A model generated the notes under the pieces. That model was given only the letters and a program-made list of their open reading frames with translations, was not told the origin of the DNA and made no database searches. A DNA stretch of 64,000 nt from the NCBI RefSeq assembly GCF_000208745.1, contig NC_030859.1, forward strand, positions 18,382,620-18,446,619, given 5' to 3'. Source of the stretch: Theobroma cacao (Eukaryota > Streptophyta > Magnoliopsida > Malvales > Malvaceae). The translations under genes and the position numbers were made by a program. The first letter of the stretch is position 1. Every line of letters begins with the position of its first letter. This document shows, in pieces, positions 1 through 14,600 of this stretch.

Positions 1-240
1 GTTGTTGTTCTCCACCTTTGTTTCTTTTGAGCTAATTTTTTACATCAACTTTTACTAAGTTTTTAGTATTTGACAGGAGCTTTTTAATCTGTCGGATACA
101 TAAGTAACATACCTATCCTGTAAGGATTTTAATAAAAGAAAGATCTTGATTCAAAATTTTACTTTGAAAAATGATAAGATAATTTGTTGCCACTAAAATC
201 TGTTCTTAGTGGAACTAACTGAAGCCTATTTTTTCTGTAG

Positions 241-2609
241 GAAGTGGAAGAAATTCTTGAGCTCTTAAAGTCAACCTGGCGTGTTTTGGGAATAACAGAG
301 ACCATCCACTACACTTGCTATGCATGGATTTTATTTCGTCAGGTGCCACTGATTGGCTTATTTCTTTCCATGCATTAGAATTTCTGATGATATTGTGTTA
401 TATGATTTTTTGGTCACAGTATGTTATCACGAGTGAGCAAGGAATTTTGCGACATGCCATTGATCAGTTGAAGAAAATACCTTTGAAAGAACAACGGGGC
501 CCACAAGAGAGGTTACACTTAAAAAGCTTGCATGTCAGAGTTGATGGTGAAGAGGGCTCTCGTGACGTTTCTTTGCTACAATCCTTCTTATCACCCATCC
601 AGAAATGGGCCGATAAGCAACTAGGAGACTACCACTTGAACTTTGCTGAGGTTTGCTTAATGTTGATAGTGATACTGCTAGATAAGAATGTGATATAGAT
701 TGATTGTCCTTCATAATAAATATTCTTGTTAATGCTTGTTTTGTGTATCTGTTATTTGTGCTGTGATGCAATTTTTATACTTTAAACTTTTCTAAATGCC
801 TTGTCATCAATTTTTGTTCCTTCTGATACTCTTTTTTGCAACTTCATGTTGCCATTCACAGTTTCTTTCTGATTTTTTTTTATACTTTGAGCACATGTGA
901 AACTTACATTGGATCCAAAATTTTGACAACATATTACTGAAATGTATGCTAATAGATTGATTGCGCCATGATCTATAATTTGAATTTAATGTTTATTACT
1001 GCAGGTAAAACTCAGCTGAGTTCTTTTAACATAATTTTGTTTGTTTCTAATAATATGTCGTGTTTAAATTGCCTAGTCGGGAGTAGCCACCTTATAAACT
1101 TGTTTGAAATCAACTAAAGCTATTTGATTGTTTAGCATGTTTTTAATGGGGAACTAAAGGAACTTTGTGTAAAAGGACTTTGTATAACCTATTTTGCAAC
1201 TTTGGCTACTACTTTGGACCTTAGGCTTAATGGTAAATATGGAGGGACAACCATTTGACAGTTTTAATTTAGCTCAACAGCCATTGGTTTGTAAATCTAC
1301 CTCTGCATTATATCTTTTATGCATATGCAAATACATTAGTTTAAGAAATTGTTTTATGTATTTCATGAATTAATATGATATGAAATGATACAAGGTATGA
1401 GAAACACTCAAAAGATGAGGCTGTTCATGATAAAGTCCATATTCCTTTTTAATCTAAAATGCAAGATTTTGCTTTTAGTGTTGAAAGTTTAAACAAGTTC
1501 TACCTTTTTGCAAATTAGCGAATTCCTTGCATATGCATATATACATGTATAGGAGACACGCACACACACATCACAACATCTGCATATTAATTCACACATA
1601 GAAACATAAATACGTATAAACAATCCACTTGCATTTGTTTGCCAAGCTTTTGTGACTCTGCGTTAGTTTCTTGCTTCATAATGTATCTTTATCTGAACAA
1701 TTTGGAAATTAGTATTTTAATCACCTGTCTGTTTTGAATTTATAGTGATTTTTTGTTGTCCTTATTTTTTAATTTTTGGGTATGTCGGTATTATAATACC
1801 TGATCATTTGACTTGTAGGGATCAGTGGTAATGCAGGATATAGTAACAGTTGCAATGATTGTTAGAAGACTTCTTTTGGAAGAATCTGATATAGTATGTT
1901 GTACACATACTCTTTTCTTTTTACATTTTTCCTTCATATGAATAGTGTCCAAGATAACCTGCATCAACTATCTAGATCTCTAAAATCGTGTTGTTTCCTT
2001 TTATCTGTTTAGTATTGAGAATTACATTTCAATATTTGCTGCAGGCAGTGCAATCTTCCACTGTCTCAGATCGAGATCAGATAGAATTATACATATCTTC
2101 CTCAGTTAAGAATTCATTTGCAAGGGTAAGTGTTCTAGCCCACTGTTTATAGTTTTTCTGACTTTCCTTTTGTATCATAATCAAGATTTGAAAGAGAGAC
2201 AACGATAACGATAACTGCATAGACTCTGGGAAATATGTTAAATTTCGGGGTAAATATTAGACAGCCCACTTAGAACTTAAAATCCAATATGGTTCATAGG
2301 AATGTTCCTTTTGTCTGCATCTAATCTACTCCTACCATATGAATCATAGCTCAACCTTGATGAATTTTGTACTTATTTTGTGGCAATGAGAGAATGAGTA
2401 TGCTTGCTCTAGCGAATGGGGACATGTCTACCTGGCTCATTTCAGAGACACCATAGTCATAGAGCTCTCATAGGGAGTGTGAAAGTATGGTTTCTACTGG
2501 ATTTAAAAATTGTTAGTGGCTGACGATTGGAGGTTTGAATTACTGTTGAGAGGAATAACCAAGGGAGAGATTTTTATTCTCTGTCTTGAAAATATTATTT
2601 ACCACAGCC

Positions 2610-2641
<32 letters not shown>

Positions 2642-5600
2642 TGTTAACCCTAAAATAGCCCTAAAACAGGAAGTTATCACAAATATAGAAAACACAATAT
2701 TAGGCCATAATAATTAGACACAAAATACTATAATTATTCTTAAAATTATTCCTCAAAAATCTCTACCAACCACCAGTCAACACTCCCTCTAAAGTTGGTG
2801 TATAGATGTCACACATGCCCAACTTGCAAACTAAAGTATGAAATGGTTTACTGCTAAGTCCCTTAGTAAACACATCAGCTAGTTGTTTTTCTGAGGTCAC
2901 ATGAGAAACATTAAAAAAATCATCTGTTATTTTTTTCTTTTATGAAATGCCGGTCAATCTCTATATGTTTTGTTCAATCATGTTGACCCGGATTGTGAGA
3001 TATACTAATAGCAGCCTGGTTATCACAAAACAAGGATAGACATTTCCCTTTTGACAATCGCAACTCTTCCAATACTTTTTGCAGCCATAGTAATTCACAA
3101 ACACCTTGTGCCATAGCTCTATATTCTGCATCTGTACTTGACTGAGCTCTCGCGTTCTGTTTTCTCCTCCAAGTAACTAAATTTCCACCTACAAATGTGC
3201 AAAAATCAGATGTTGACCTCCTATCATCAAGAGATCTAGCCCAATTTGCATTGTAAAAGCTTCTATCTTTAGGTGAGCATGCTTAGAGATGAGCAGTCTT
3301 TTTCTCGGTGTAGATTTCAAGTATCTTAAAATGTAGAAAACAGCCTCTAGATGAGAATCTTGAGGGTCATGCATATATTGACTTACCAAACTTATGGCAT
3401 AGGCTATGTCTAGTCTAGTGTGTGAGAGGTAAATCAATCTCCCAACGAACTTTTGATATTGGCCTAAATCAATTGACTCACCAACTCCTGCTTGTAATTT
3501 GTGATTAGCTTCAATAGGAGAGTCTACAGGTTTGCATCCCAACATACCAGTTTTTTCAAGGAGATCTAAAATATATTTCCTTTGAGAAATAAAGATGCCC
3601 TTATTTGATCTAGCAACCTCTATTCTAAGAAAATATCACAATTGCCCAAATCCTTAGTGTTTGTTTGGTTTGGCTTTTTTCAGCTTATTTATTTCTTAAA
3701 AGTAGAAGTTTGCCCAAATAGAATTTTTGAGAAGCTCTTAAAAAAAAAGTAGCCTTTTTCAAAGAACCAACTTTTTTTTAAGCTCCAGAGAGGAGCTTTC
3801 TGTTCTCTTCTTTTAAAAATCTGCCAGTTTTTCAAGAAATACCCCTCTCTTAATCAATCTCCCTCTCCTTTCCCTCCCTTTGCAAATCACTCTTCTCCAA
3901 CACAAAATCGTGACCTCCCTATCCTTTCTCTCTCAAAATCTAAGAATTTTTTTGTTCTTACAAAGATTAAGAGAAAAGAAGATCCAAAATTTAAAGTTGC
4001 ATTCAGGAACTATTTAAAGGTTCTCTCTCTTTATCACAAAAAAATCTAATATTATTACTACAATACAAGTTTGAGAGTTATGTCGTTTCCTTATGGATTT
4101 CTTTGATTTTAACATTTGAAATCGTATGTAAACTTAAAGTAGATTTGTTTCACTTTAGTTTATTAGGAGATTGAAGATGGTATTAATATCTTTTATGATA
4201 ATTTTAACCAAAATTAGAGCTTATACAATTTATTTTGTCAAACAACTTTAGTTTAATTTTAAAAATTATTTTTCATAAGAGTTTCATAATAGCTTTTAAG
4301 TTAAATAAAAGCTAGGCCAAACAGGCTCTTAATCTCAAAATTCTTGAGCTAAAGGTTTTTTGAGTCAGGCAATATCCTCCTTATCATTCCAAGTCACAAC
4401 TATATCATTGACATAAACAATAAGTAATGTGATCTTACCATTACAGTGTGTAATAAACAAGGTATGATCAACATTGCTTTGATGATATCCAAATGAGATC
4501 ATGACCTTACTGAACATATCAAAATATGCCTTGGGTGACTGCTTCAAACTATATAATGCCTTCTTTAGTCTACAAACCTTTCCTTTAGTCTTCTCATCAT
4601 CAAATCCTGGACATATTTCCATATAGACTTCTTCCTCCAAGTCTCTATGTAGGAAGGCATTCTTGATATCAAATTGTTGTAAGGCCCTATCAAGATTAGC
4701 TGCACATGCTAACGTGATTTTGATAGTATTCATTTTTGTAATAGGAGCAAAAGTCTCTTGATAGTCCACCCCATAGGTTTGGGTGAAGCCTTTGGTCACT
4801 AGTCTAGCTTTGTACCTTTCAACTGAACCATCTGTCTTATGTTTCACTAGAAACACCCATTTGCATCTAACTGGTTTCTTTCCCAATGGGGAGTAACAAG
4901 TTCCCAAGTCTTAATTTTTGTCAAAGCCTTCATCACTTCAACCATTGCCTTTTTCCATTTTGGATCATGATATGCTTCTTGTCAACCCTGTGGAATAAAA
5001 ATGGAAGAGATAGACAATACAAAGGTTCTGTAGAAAGGAGACAAAGAATCATAGGAAACAAAGTTAGAAATAGGATGTTTACAACAAGCTTTGACTCCTT
5101 TTCTGGTAGCAATAGGAACATAAAATCATTAGCAATGGAATTAGAATTAGAGCAATCAAAAGTTAACGCAGAATCACCACATGTATTTTTAGGGACAGAA
5201 CTTAGAGATGGCGCTTGACCAGGTATTGCATGCTCGATGGCTTTATCCATCTTTTCCCATCATGTGTAGGTTTTCAAATTTGACCTATCCAATCGCCTAG
5301 TTTTAGGTTGTTCCGTGTCATCTCTAGGATTTTGACTAGGAAATTGTGTAGGGGCAGGTACTATCGCCTCCACCTCTTCCTCCATTTCACAAAGTACTTT
5401 CTTGAGGGTGAATAATAGCACTTATATCCCTTTTGAGTTGCAGAGTAGCCAACAAACACATTTAAGGGCCCTAGGTTCTAACTTACCTACATTCCTCTTA
5501 TGAGCAAAACACACATTTACAAAATTTTGACGGAATAGTATATGAATTATTACCTTGTAGAACTTTTAAAGGACTTCTAAAATTAAGTGTTTTTGGGGGC

Positions 5601-8600
5601 ATTCTGTTAATAAGGTATGCGGCTGAAAGTACTGCGTTACCTCAGTAAACCTTTTGAACATTCATAGTAAACATTAGAGATCGAGCCACTTCTAATAATG
5701 CCTGTTCTTCCTTTTAGACACTCCATTTTGTGCACTATTGTTCACACAACTAGTTTGGTGCAATATCTTATTGGAATCTAGATATGCATGAAACACATCA
5801 TCCTTGTATTCTGTACCATTGTCCGTTTTCAGAACCTTAACCTGGGCATCAAATTCTATACAAACCATTTTGTGAAATAGTTGAAAAGAAGAAAAAACCT
5901 CATTTTTTGCTTTCATTAAATAAACCCAAGTTAATCTAGTACAACAATCGATAAAGGTAATAAACCATCTGTAACCAGATAGAGAAATTGTTCGACTAGG
6001 TCCCCATACATCAGAATGAATAGTCATAAAAAGAACTAAACTCTTATTATTAATTGAAGGATAAGAATGTCTGGTGTGTTTTGCAAATTCACGAGCATCA
6101 CAAAATAATAAATCCAACTTGCATTGTTTAAACAAACTAGGATATAATCTTTCTAAAACAGAAAAAGATGGGTGTCCTAATCGTCTATGCCACTGGATTA
6201 TTTCTTAGTTAACATTCATAGATTCTACTAACAGGGCTCGGGCTATACCAGGAATCAAGGTCCTACAACCTTCCACTAGTAGATACAAGCCATCTTGTAG
6301 TCTACCAAAGCCAATTGTTCTCCCTGTTTTCAGGTCTTGAAAAACACTATGAGTAGGAAAGAATTCAATTTTGCAACCAAGTGCTTTTGTGATTGAACTA
6401 ACAGATAAAAGGTTAATAGGAAAACTAGGAACATAAAGGACTGAAGATAGATTAATGGTGGGAGTACATTTAACAGAAATTGTTCCAGATATAGAGTCTA
6501 AAAATCCTGCTATATTGAGAATTTATTGGAAGAGCCTGTCATATGTTTGTTTGCTCCAGAATCTAATCCATAAATCATTATGAGTGTCAAGATTGGCAAG
6601 AAAAGTAGTACCTGTTTTGACAAAATTGGAGGAAGCAACTGTGGTCGATTGAGAATCAAATTGAGACAAAAGACACCTTAGGGTTTGTACTTCTTCATTG
6701 GAAAGATTCTCAGTATTAGTTGTCTCTCTAGGTATTTCTATTGTTTCGGATAGGTTTGTTTGTGGTCTTGTTGAGCCCATTTGTTAACCTCTAAGACCCC
6801 TAGTTGGTTGACCATTCAGCTTCCAACAAGTCTCCTTAGTGTGCTTTGGCTTCCTTTGGCTGTGAAGCTATCTTGAACTAGCATGATCAGATGAGTTGAT
6901 ATGCATTTCTTCACAATCCCAACATACACATTCGAATGCACTACTTAGACCTTGGTACTATTAATTTCATTTTTCACTCATAGATTCATATTACATGCAT
7001 AGGAGAATGATACTCTTCACTCTAGCTTTGCCCTATTGGACAAGTTAAACTGAGTAGGAGAGAACACTGAGCAGCAATGAGTTTTTGAATTGTCCATAAA
7101 TAGATTAAGGCTTTAAATAAGCCTTCTATTATATTGTTTCAAATTATTTTACTCCATTGGATGTAAAGATAGATTCCAGTGTCCCCAGCTTCTACTCTTT
7201 CCTTTGCATGTTGAGGTTGCAATGATGAATCTCTTTTATGCTATTAATGCTGCTGCTATTGAAGGATCCTTTACCTGTAATGTATATCCCGTGTGATTTT
7301 TTTTTTCATGAGATTACAAACTAACCAAAATTAATTACTTTTCATCAGTAAATTGTACTGAAATTACACTTGAACAAACTACCATATCATCTGTGATTTC
7401 TTTGATTCAAGTAATTAACATTAACGCATGTGCAACTGACTTCATAGGAGCATACCAAACTCAGAACTGTTCAATTATTTATGCTAGCTTTGTTGCTGTC
7501 CCATAATCTATTAAAGGCATGATAAATTTTACTATCTTTGTTGCTTTGGACAGAAACTGCAAACTGTTGATAAATCAGATGCAATTGAACATCCTTTGGC
7601 ATTGCTTGCAGAGGAGGTCAAAATGCTTCTGAAGAAAGATTCAACAGTGTTCATGCCAATTTTATGTCAGAGGCATCCAAATGCAACTATTGTTTCAGCT
7701 TCACTTCTACACAAGCTTTACGGGAACAAGTTGGTAAGCTGATATATAGCAACTCTATATATGTTTTACTTATCTAACCCAATTGTTGCACCTCATAAGC
7801 TTGAATTATTTTATATTTTTGACTTTGAGATCTTATAGACACTTATTTTCTCCAGAAACCTTTTGTTGATGGTGCTGAACATCTGACTGAGGATGTTGTA
7901 TCTGTATTTCCGGCTGCTGATAACCTTGAGCAGTATATACTGGACCTCATAAAATCTGCTTGTGAAGGTGAAAATGTGGAGATCCATTTCAGGAAACTAA
8001 TCCCATACCAGGTGAGATATCTGGATTTTAGTGTCCAAAGTTTTTTATTCAAATAATAACAAGCGGAACAACTTTCAGTGGCTAGAAGGGCCTTTGAGTC
8101 TTTAGAATTGGAGCTGATAAAGAAATGCCTTAGTCACATGGTGAAACACCTATATGTAGGTGCTCCAAATGCATTTCCATGGTACATTAATATTATTCAG
8201 GTTTTATTTGGTAATTACTTTTTTGCTTTTTTGAAAGTTTTAATAAGAGAATAAGTAATTTATCTCAATAAAAGAAAATGAAAAAGTAATTAAAAGTCAA
8301 AATCATTTCATATAATCTTGTCGTATTTGATTAAAATTGGCTAAAAGTAACCCCAGTTCAAACATAATTGTTTGATGTTGAAGCAAAATCATTACCTTTT
8401 GTTATCAGAGGAAGTCAAATTTTTTTAATTCTTTAAAAAGATTGTTTGTTTTTGTATCCAAATGCACTTAGTTGCTTTGTGTTTCAAAGCAAAAGTAAAA
8501 GAAGCAGCAATTATTGAGAGCCTAATATTTTCTTTTTCTTTTTCATTTGATTGACTGAAATATTCCGAACATAATAAAAATTTATAAAGATTTGAACTTT

Positions 8601-11600
8601 TGGTCCTCAGAAATGAGCTTGTTGAAACTTGGAAGTGTTTCTTTCATTCTCTCCTGTTATTTATAAATATTGAGTTTATCATTTATTCTTTAATGTGGTT
8701 GAGTTTGATATGAAAATAGTTATTTGTTTTCAGTTGTCTTCCATGTCTTCGTAAACACTCTTGAGAGATTACCATTTTCCTTTTCTTTAAGAGCTTGTAC
8801 ATCTTATAGTCTTGCAAAGGTGTTGATGCATAGATAACTTGACTATACAAATTCTGGCAATTGCTTGCTTTCTTTAGTAGATATGACTATACATTGACTT
8901 TGGAAAAAATAGTTGTGGCTGACTTGTTTTTAGGTTTTCTGTTGGTTACTTCTTTATGGCTAAACATAAGAGCTTGTCTAACACATATGATGTTACTTTA
9001 CTGATGTTATGTTTAATTCCTTTTTCTCTTTTGTTAGACCTATATTTTGGAGCATGTGCAGTTACATTCTCTTATCTATAGCAAACAATGGTTGTCCTAG
9101 GTTGAAATTAGTGATCTTGCAACTCTATTCAGATCACTAAAACTAAAAAGCTACTTGTTTAATTTATTTTATAAACTAATTCATGCTTGGGCAGCCATGG
9201 TTGTAGCTGTTTTGAGTACATATTGGTTTTCCTTTGGGATAATAGGGTCAATGTAGTTTCTTTCTCACCAGTTCATCTTGAAAGAATTTGTCTGGTGATA
9301 TTGATAGGACAAAAATGCTGGTTGAGATTGTGTATTCTATATTTATTTTCTCTTCCTTTTTTTTTTATAAAAAAAAAAATTTCTTTTTTTCTTTTTCAGA
9401 TTGAATCTATTTCTGGGACAGTGGTGATGCGATGGATTAATTCACAGTTAGGAAGAATTATAGGTTGGGTGGAGCGGACTCTTCAACAAGAGGTAAACAA
9501 ATTTTTTTTTTGTTTTTATTGTCCCTTCAAAAGCCATGATTTTTTGTCCTTCCATTTGTCTTTTTATTATCTATCTCTCTCTCCACTCTATTTTAGGATT
9601 TAGAAATGACTATTTATCTTTATTGGCCTTGCTTCAGTTGTTACTACATAGCTTTTTTTGTATATACAGCTTTAACCTTTTTCTCTTTACTGTTCTACTG
9701 GTGGGATGGGGTTAAAAATCAAATGAGGTAAAGCTAGAGAATTCTGGCATGGTATGTTGTTTGTTCTAATGAACATAGGATAGCCTTGCTGTACGGAATA
9801 TTACATGAACTGGAAAGCCATGGTGGATCTTATAAAGTTGAAAAAGTATTTAAGAATTGACCTTGAACATATATGTGAGTGTGGTGACAAACTACAACGC
9901 TTGCAATGTAACTTTAGTTGGGATATTTGGAGAATGGTAGTTTTGTCCCTGAGTTGAGTTGATTTGGGCCGACTTGGTCTGGTACAAGCATATTTTGCCC
10001 ATAAATCATGGGAAAATTTTGTTATGATTAGCTACATGTATGCATGCAGTCTGCATTATTTTGTTTCTTGTTTGAACTCTTTCATTATTGATAAGGCCTA
10101 TTTTCTTTGAAAACTGTTTTTAGCGGTGGGACCCAATATCACCTCAACAGCGGCATGGGAGTTCAATTGTGGAAGTTTATAGGATCGTCGAGGAGGTATG
10201 AACATTCAAGTTTCTTTTATTGGCCCTTTTGGGTAATTTGTTTAAATGAAGCAGTTGATTATTTGGTGTATTATGTTTATTAGGATTCATCATATGATTC
10301 GCTGTTTTTAGAACTTTGACAAGCATTTAATTTTTTCCAAAACAGTTCTCAAGGAAATTATTCTCCGAAAACCTTTTTGCTTTGAGAACATGATGTAGCC
10401 GAAAGGTTTAGGGCAATTAGAACTCAACAATTAGGTCTAGAATAGGGTTGATTGTGTTGGAACAATAGAAAGATAATTGGGTTTTTCAAAGAAACCTCTT
10501 GAATAAATATTCAAAATAACAAAAGATGATAATGATAATCTTCTACCTAAGATACTTATTTATAATAGTTAAGATAAATCCTAATCAAATAGTTATTCTA
10601 ATCCTAAATAAAGACTTAAAGTACTAAAATTCTAATAAAGATAGGAAAAAGAATTTCAAACTAAATAAATAAAATAAAATCCTAAACTAACTAAAATACT
10701 AAATAAATTTTCATATGCGCCTGCATCAGTCCCCTCGGGTCAGAAAAGACTCGACTCCGACGAGTAGGCCTTGACATACTCCTCATAGATGTCGGGATCC
10801 ACTCTTTTTAATTCTTCTTCTGCAATCCAAGTGCTTTCATTAGCAGGTTTACCAAGCCATTTCACTAAAAATCGTCTATACGGGTTCCCCCGTCTAGATC
10901 GAACCTCTTTTACATCTAGCACATCCTCAATAACTTCAACCTTAGCAATTGGAAGGTGCTGAATTTGAGCGTCTATGGTAGATGCAGTTCCATCAATCCA
11001 TCAAATGGATACAAGTCCAAAATATTGAAAATAGGACTGATTTGTAACTCAAGTGGCAACTCAATTAAGTAGGCATTTGAACTGATTTTCTTTAGCACCT
11101 TACAAGGTCCAAACTTTCTAGACTTGAGTTTGTGATAAGTACCCTTAGGAAATCTTTCTTGCCTCAAGTGCACAGGTACTTGATCACCTTCCTCAAATTC
11201 CTGCTTGCGACGATGTTGATTTGCTGTAAAAGAATATTCTGCATTGCTGGCCTTTAAAGCAGCCTTTACCTCTTCATGAATTTTTCGAATATGGTCAGCA
11301 AATAACTCTCCTTCATTACTCACTCTAGCTTCTTGTGGTAGGGGTACTAAATCTAGCACATGTTGAGGTTTTAACCCATATGCAGCCTCAAATGGTGTCT
11401 TCTTTATGCTTCGATTGACAGAATTGTTGTAAGCGAATTCAGCTTGGGGTATGACTAAACCCCAAGTCTTTGGGTTATTTTGAATAAGACATCTTAACAT
11501 ATTACCCAAACTTCGATTTACAACTTCTGTTTGACCATCTGTTTGCGGATGGCAAGTACTAGAATACTTCAACTCTGTCCCAAATTTCCTCCACAAAGTT

Positions 11601-14600
11601 CTCCAAAAATGTCCCATAAGCTTCACATCTCTATCAGAAACAATGGAAGTTGGAATTCCATGTAATCTTACAATCTCACGAAAGAATAATTCAGCAATAT
11701 GAGTTGCATCAGAAGTCCTAAAACACGGAATAAAATGTGCCATTTTTGAAAACCGATCCACCACCACAAAGATAGAATCAAATCCTTTTGCTGTCTTTAG
11801 AAGTCCCAAAACAAAATCAATACTCAAATGAATCCAAGGTGCATCTGGTTCAGGTAAAGGAACATATAAACCTGTGTTTTGAGCACTGCTTTTACCAAAT
11901 AGGCAAGCTGGACATCTTTTCACCAACCTCTCCACATCTCGGCGCATTTTTTGGCCAATAATAACGATCAGCCACCATTGCCAAAGTCTTGTCTCTCCCA
12001 AAATGTCCTCCTAAACCATCCCCATGAAGTTCTCTAATGATTTGCTCCCTTAAAGATCCTTCTGGAATGCACAACTGGTTACCTTTGAATAAATAATCTT
12101 CGTGCAACCTATAAGGTAAATTTTCAGCTTGTAATGAACCTTGCAAATCAGTTATTATCTTGCTGAAATATGAATCAGAACTATACTGATTTTTTAAGTT
12201 CTTCAAATCCTGTGACTTGAGTGCTCATAACTGATAACATTTTACATCGCCTACTCAAAGCATCAGCCACAGTATTAGACTGCCCAGATTTATATTTTAA
12301 AGAGAAATTAAATTCATTGAGAAAAGAACTCCACTTAGCATGTTGATTACTAAGCTTTTTTTGCGAATGCAAATACCTTAAAGCTTGATGGTCAGAATAA
12401 ACAGCAAACTCACGATAAGCCAAGTAGTGCTGCCAATGACGAATGGCCCTTACCAAAGCATAAAACTCTAAGTCATAAGTTGAATAACGTCGTCTAGAGT
12501 CTGTCAACTTTTCACTAAAAAACTCTATAGGCCTTCCATCTTGACTAAGAACTGCTCCAATTCCTACATGTGAAGCATCACACTCAACAGCAAATAACTT
12601 CTCAAAATCTGGTAGTGCGAGAACTGGGGCTTCAGTCATCAAAGCTTTAACTCTTTCAAAGGCTTTTTGTGCAGAATGTGACCATTCAAATCCATCTTTC
12701 TTCAAAGATTCAGTTATAGGACTCATAATAGAACTAAAATTTCGAATGAATCTCCTATAAAAAGATGCCAAACCATGAAAACTTCTTACTTCTTTGATAG
12801 ATGTAGGTGCTGGCCACTCTGAAATTGCACGAATCTTATCTGGATCTGGTTTCAAACCCTCTGCAGACACAATGAAACCAAGAAATACCACTTCTGGTTG
12901 CATAAAACTGCATTTTTTCAAGTTTATATAAAGCTGCTCCTTTTGAAGTACTTCTAGAACTTGTCGTAAATGTTTTAAGTGTTTTTCCTTAGTGTGGCTA
13001 TAGATCAAAATATCATCAAAGTAAACCACCACAAATGAATTCAAGAAGGACTTGAGTACCTCTGCCATGACTCATGAATGTGCTTGGTGCATTTGAAAGG
13101 CCAAATGGCATCACCAACCATTCAAATAATCCATCCGGGGTTTTGAAAGCTGTTTTCCATTCATCTCCATCCCCCATTCTAATTTGATGGTATCCGCTCT
13201 TCAAATCTATCTTTGAAAACACTCTTGAACCAACTAATTGATCAAGCATCTCATCTAATCGAGTAATGGGAAAACGATACTTGATTGTAATTTTATTTAT
13301 GGCACGGCTGTCCACACACATCCCCCATGAACCATCTTTCTTAGGAGCTAACAAAGCTGGGCAAGCAAANATGGTCAGAATAAACAGCAAACTCACGATA
13401 AGCCAAGTAGTGCTGCCAATGACGAATGGCCCTTACCAAAGCATAAAACTCTAAGTCATAAGTTGAATAACGTCGTCTAGAGTCTGTCAACTTTTCACTA
13501 AAAAACTCTATAGGCCTTCCATCTTGACTAAGAACTGCTCCAATTCCTACATATGAAGCATCACACTCAACAACAAATAACTTCTCAAAATCTGGTAGTG
13601 CGAGAACTGGGGCTTCAGTCATCAAAGCTTTAACTCTTTCAAAGGCTTTTTGTGCAGAATGTGACCATTCAAATCCATCTTTCTCTAAAGATTCAGTTAT
13701 AGGACTCATAATAGAACTAAAATTTCGAATGAATCTCCTATAAAAAGATGCCAAACCATGAAAACGCCTTACTTCTTTGATAGATGTAGGTGCTGGCCAC
13801 TCTGAAATTGCATGAATCTTCTCTAAATCTGGTTTCAAACCCTCTGCAGACACAATGAAACCAAGAAATACCACTTCTGGTTGCATAAAACTGCATTTTT
13901 TCAAGTTTATATAAAGCTGCTCCTTTTGAAGTACTTCTAAAACTTGTTGTAAATGTTTTAAGTGCTTTTCCTTATTGTGGCTATAGATCAAAATATCATC
14001 AAAGTAAACCACCACAAATGAATTCAAGAAGGACTTGAGTACCTCTGCCATGACTCTCATAAATGTGCTTGGTGCATTTGAAAGGCCAAATGGCATCACC
14101 AACCATTCAAATAATCCATCCAGTGTTTTGAAGGTTGTTTTCCATTCATCTCCATCCCTCATTCTAATTTGATGGTATCCGCTTTTCAAATCGATCTTTG
14201 AAAACACTCTTGAACCAACTAATTGATCAAGCATCTCATCTAATCGAGAAATGGGAAAACGATACTTGATTATAATTTTATTTATGGCACGGCTGTCCAC
14301 ACACATCCTCCATGAACCATCTTTCTTAGGAGCTAACAAAGCTGGGCAAGCACAAGGACTTTTACTTTCACGCACTAAACCTTTCTCCAACAACTCCTCA
14401 ACCTGTCTTTGTACCTTAGCTCGCTGCATAGGTGGCATTCTATATGCTGGCAGATTTAGTAATGCTGCTCCTGGTACCAAATCAATTGCATGTTGGATGC
14501 TACGTAAAGGTGGTAGACTTTTCAGCAAATCCTCATTGAACAATTCTACAAACTCCTTCAATAACTGTTGAATTTCTGTTGGATATTGAGGAGATTTACC

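Larger units (their letters stand above)
2544..6960 (-). mobile_element. Decayed Ty1/Copia retrotransposon in intron of the unc-13 gene
   Basis: The minus strand carries, in Copia order, a degraded zinc-finger tail of Gag, protease, integrase, reverse transcriptase and RNase H, followed by a polypurine tract and a 3' LTR. No matching 5' LTR is visible between 6.9 and 7.5 kb, so the element is 5'-truncated or that end is too decayed; the end given is approximate. Several stops and frameshifts, an altered RT active site and a nested MITE show that it is inactive. It lies antisense to the host gene. Confidence 0.85.

Noticed and set aside
6960..7553. 5' LTR of the Copia element
   Set aside because: Searched by eye for the TGTTGAG...GTCAACA ends and for the LTR interior; no match found.
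8190..8560. Possible MITE in the intron after exon 7856-8011
   Set aside because: AT-rich with some self-similarity, but no convincing terminal repeats or target duplication.
9187..9603. 138-codon open frame around exon 9400-9492
   Set aside because: Only the 93-nt part is exon; the rest is T-rich intron read through.
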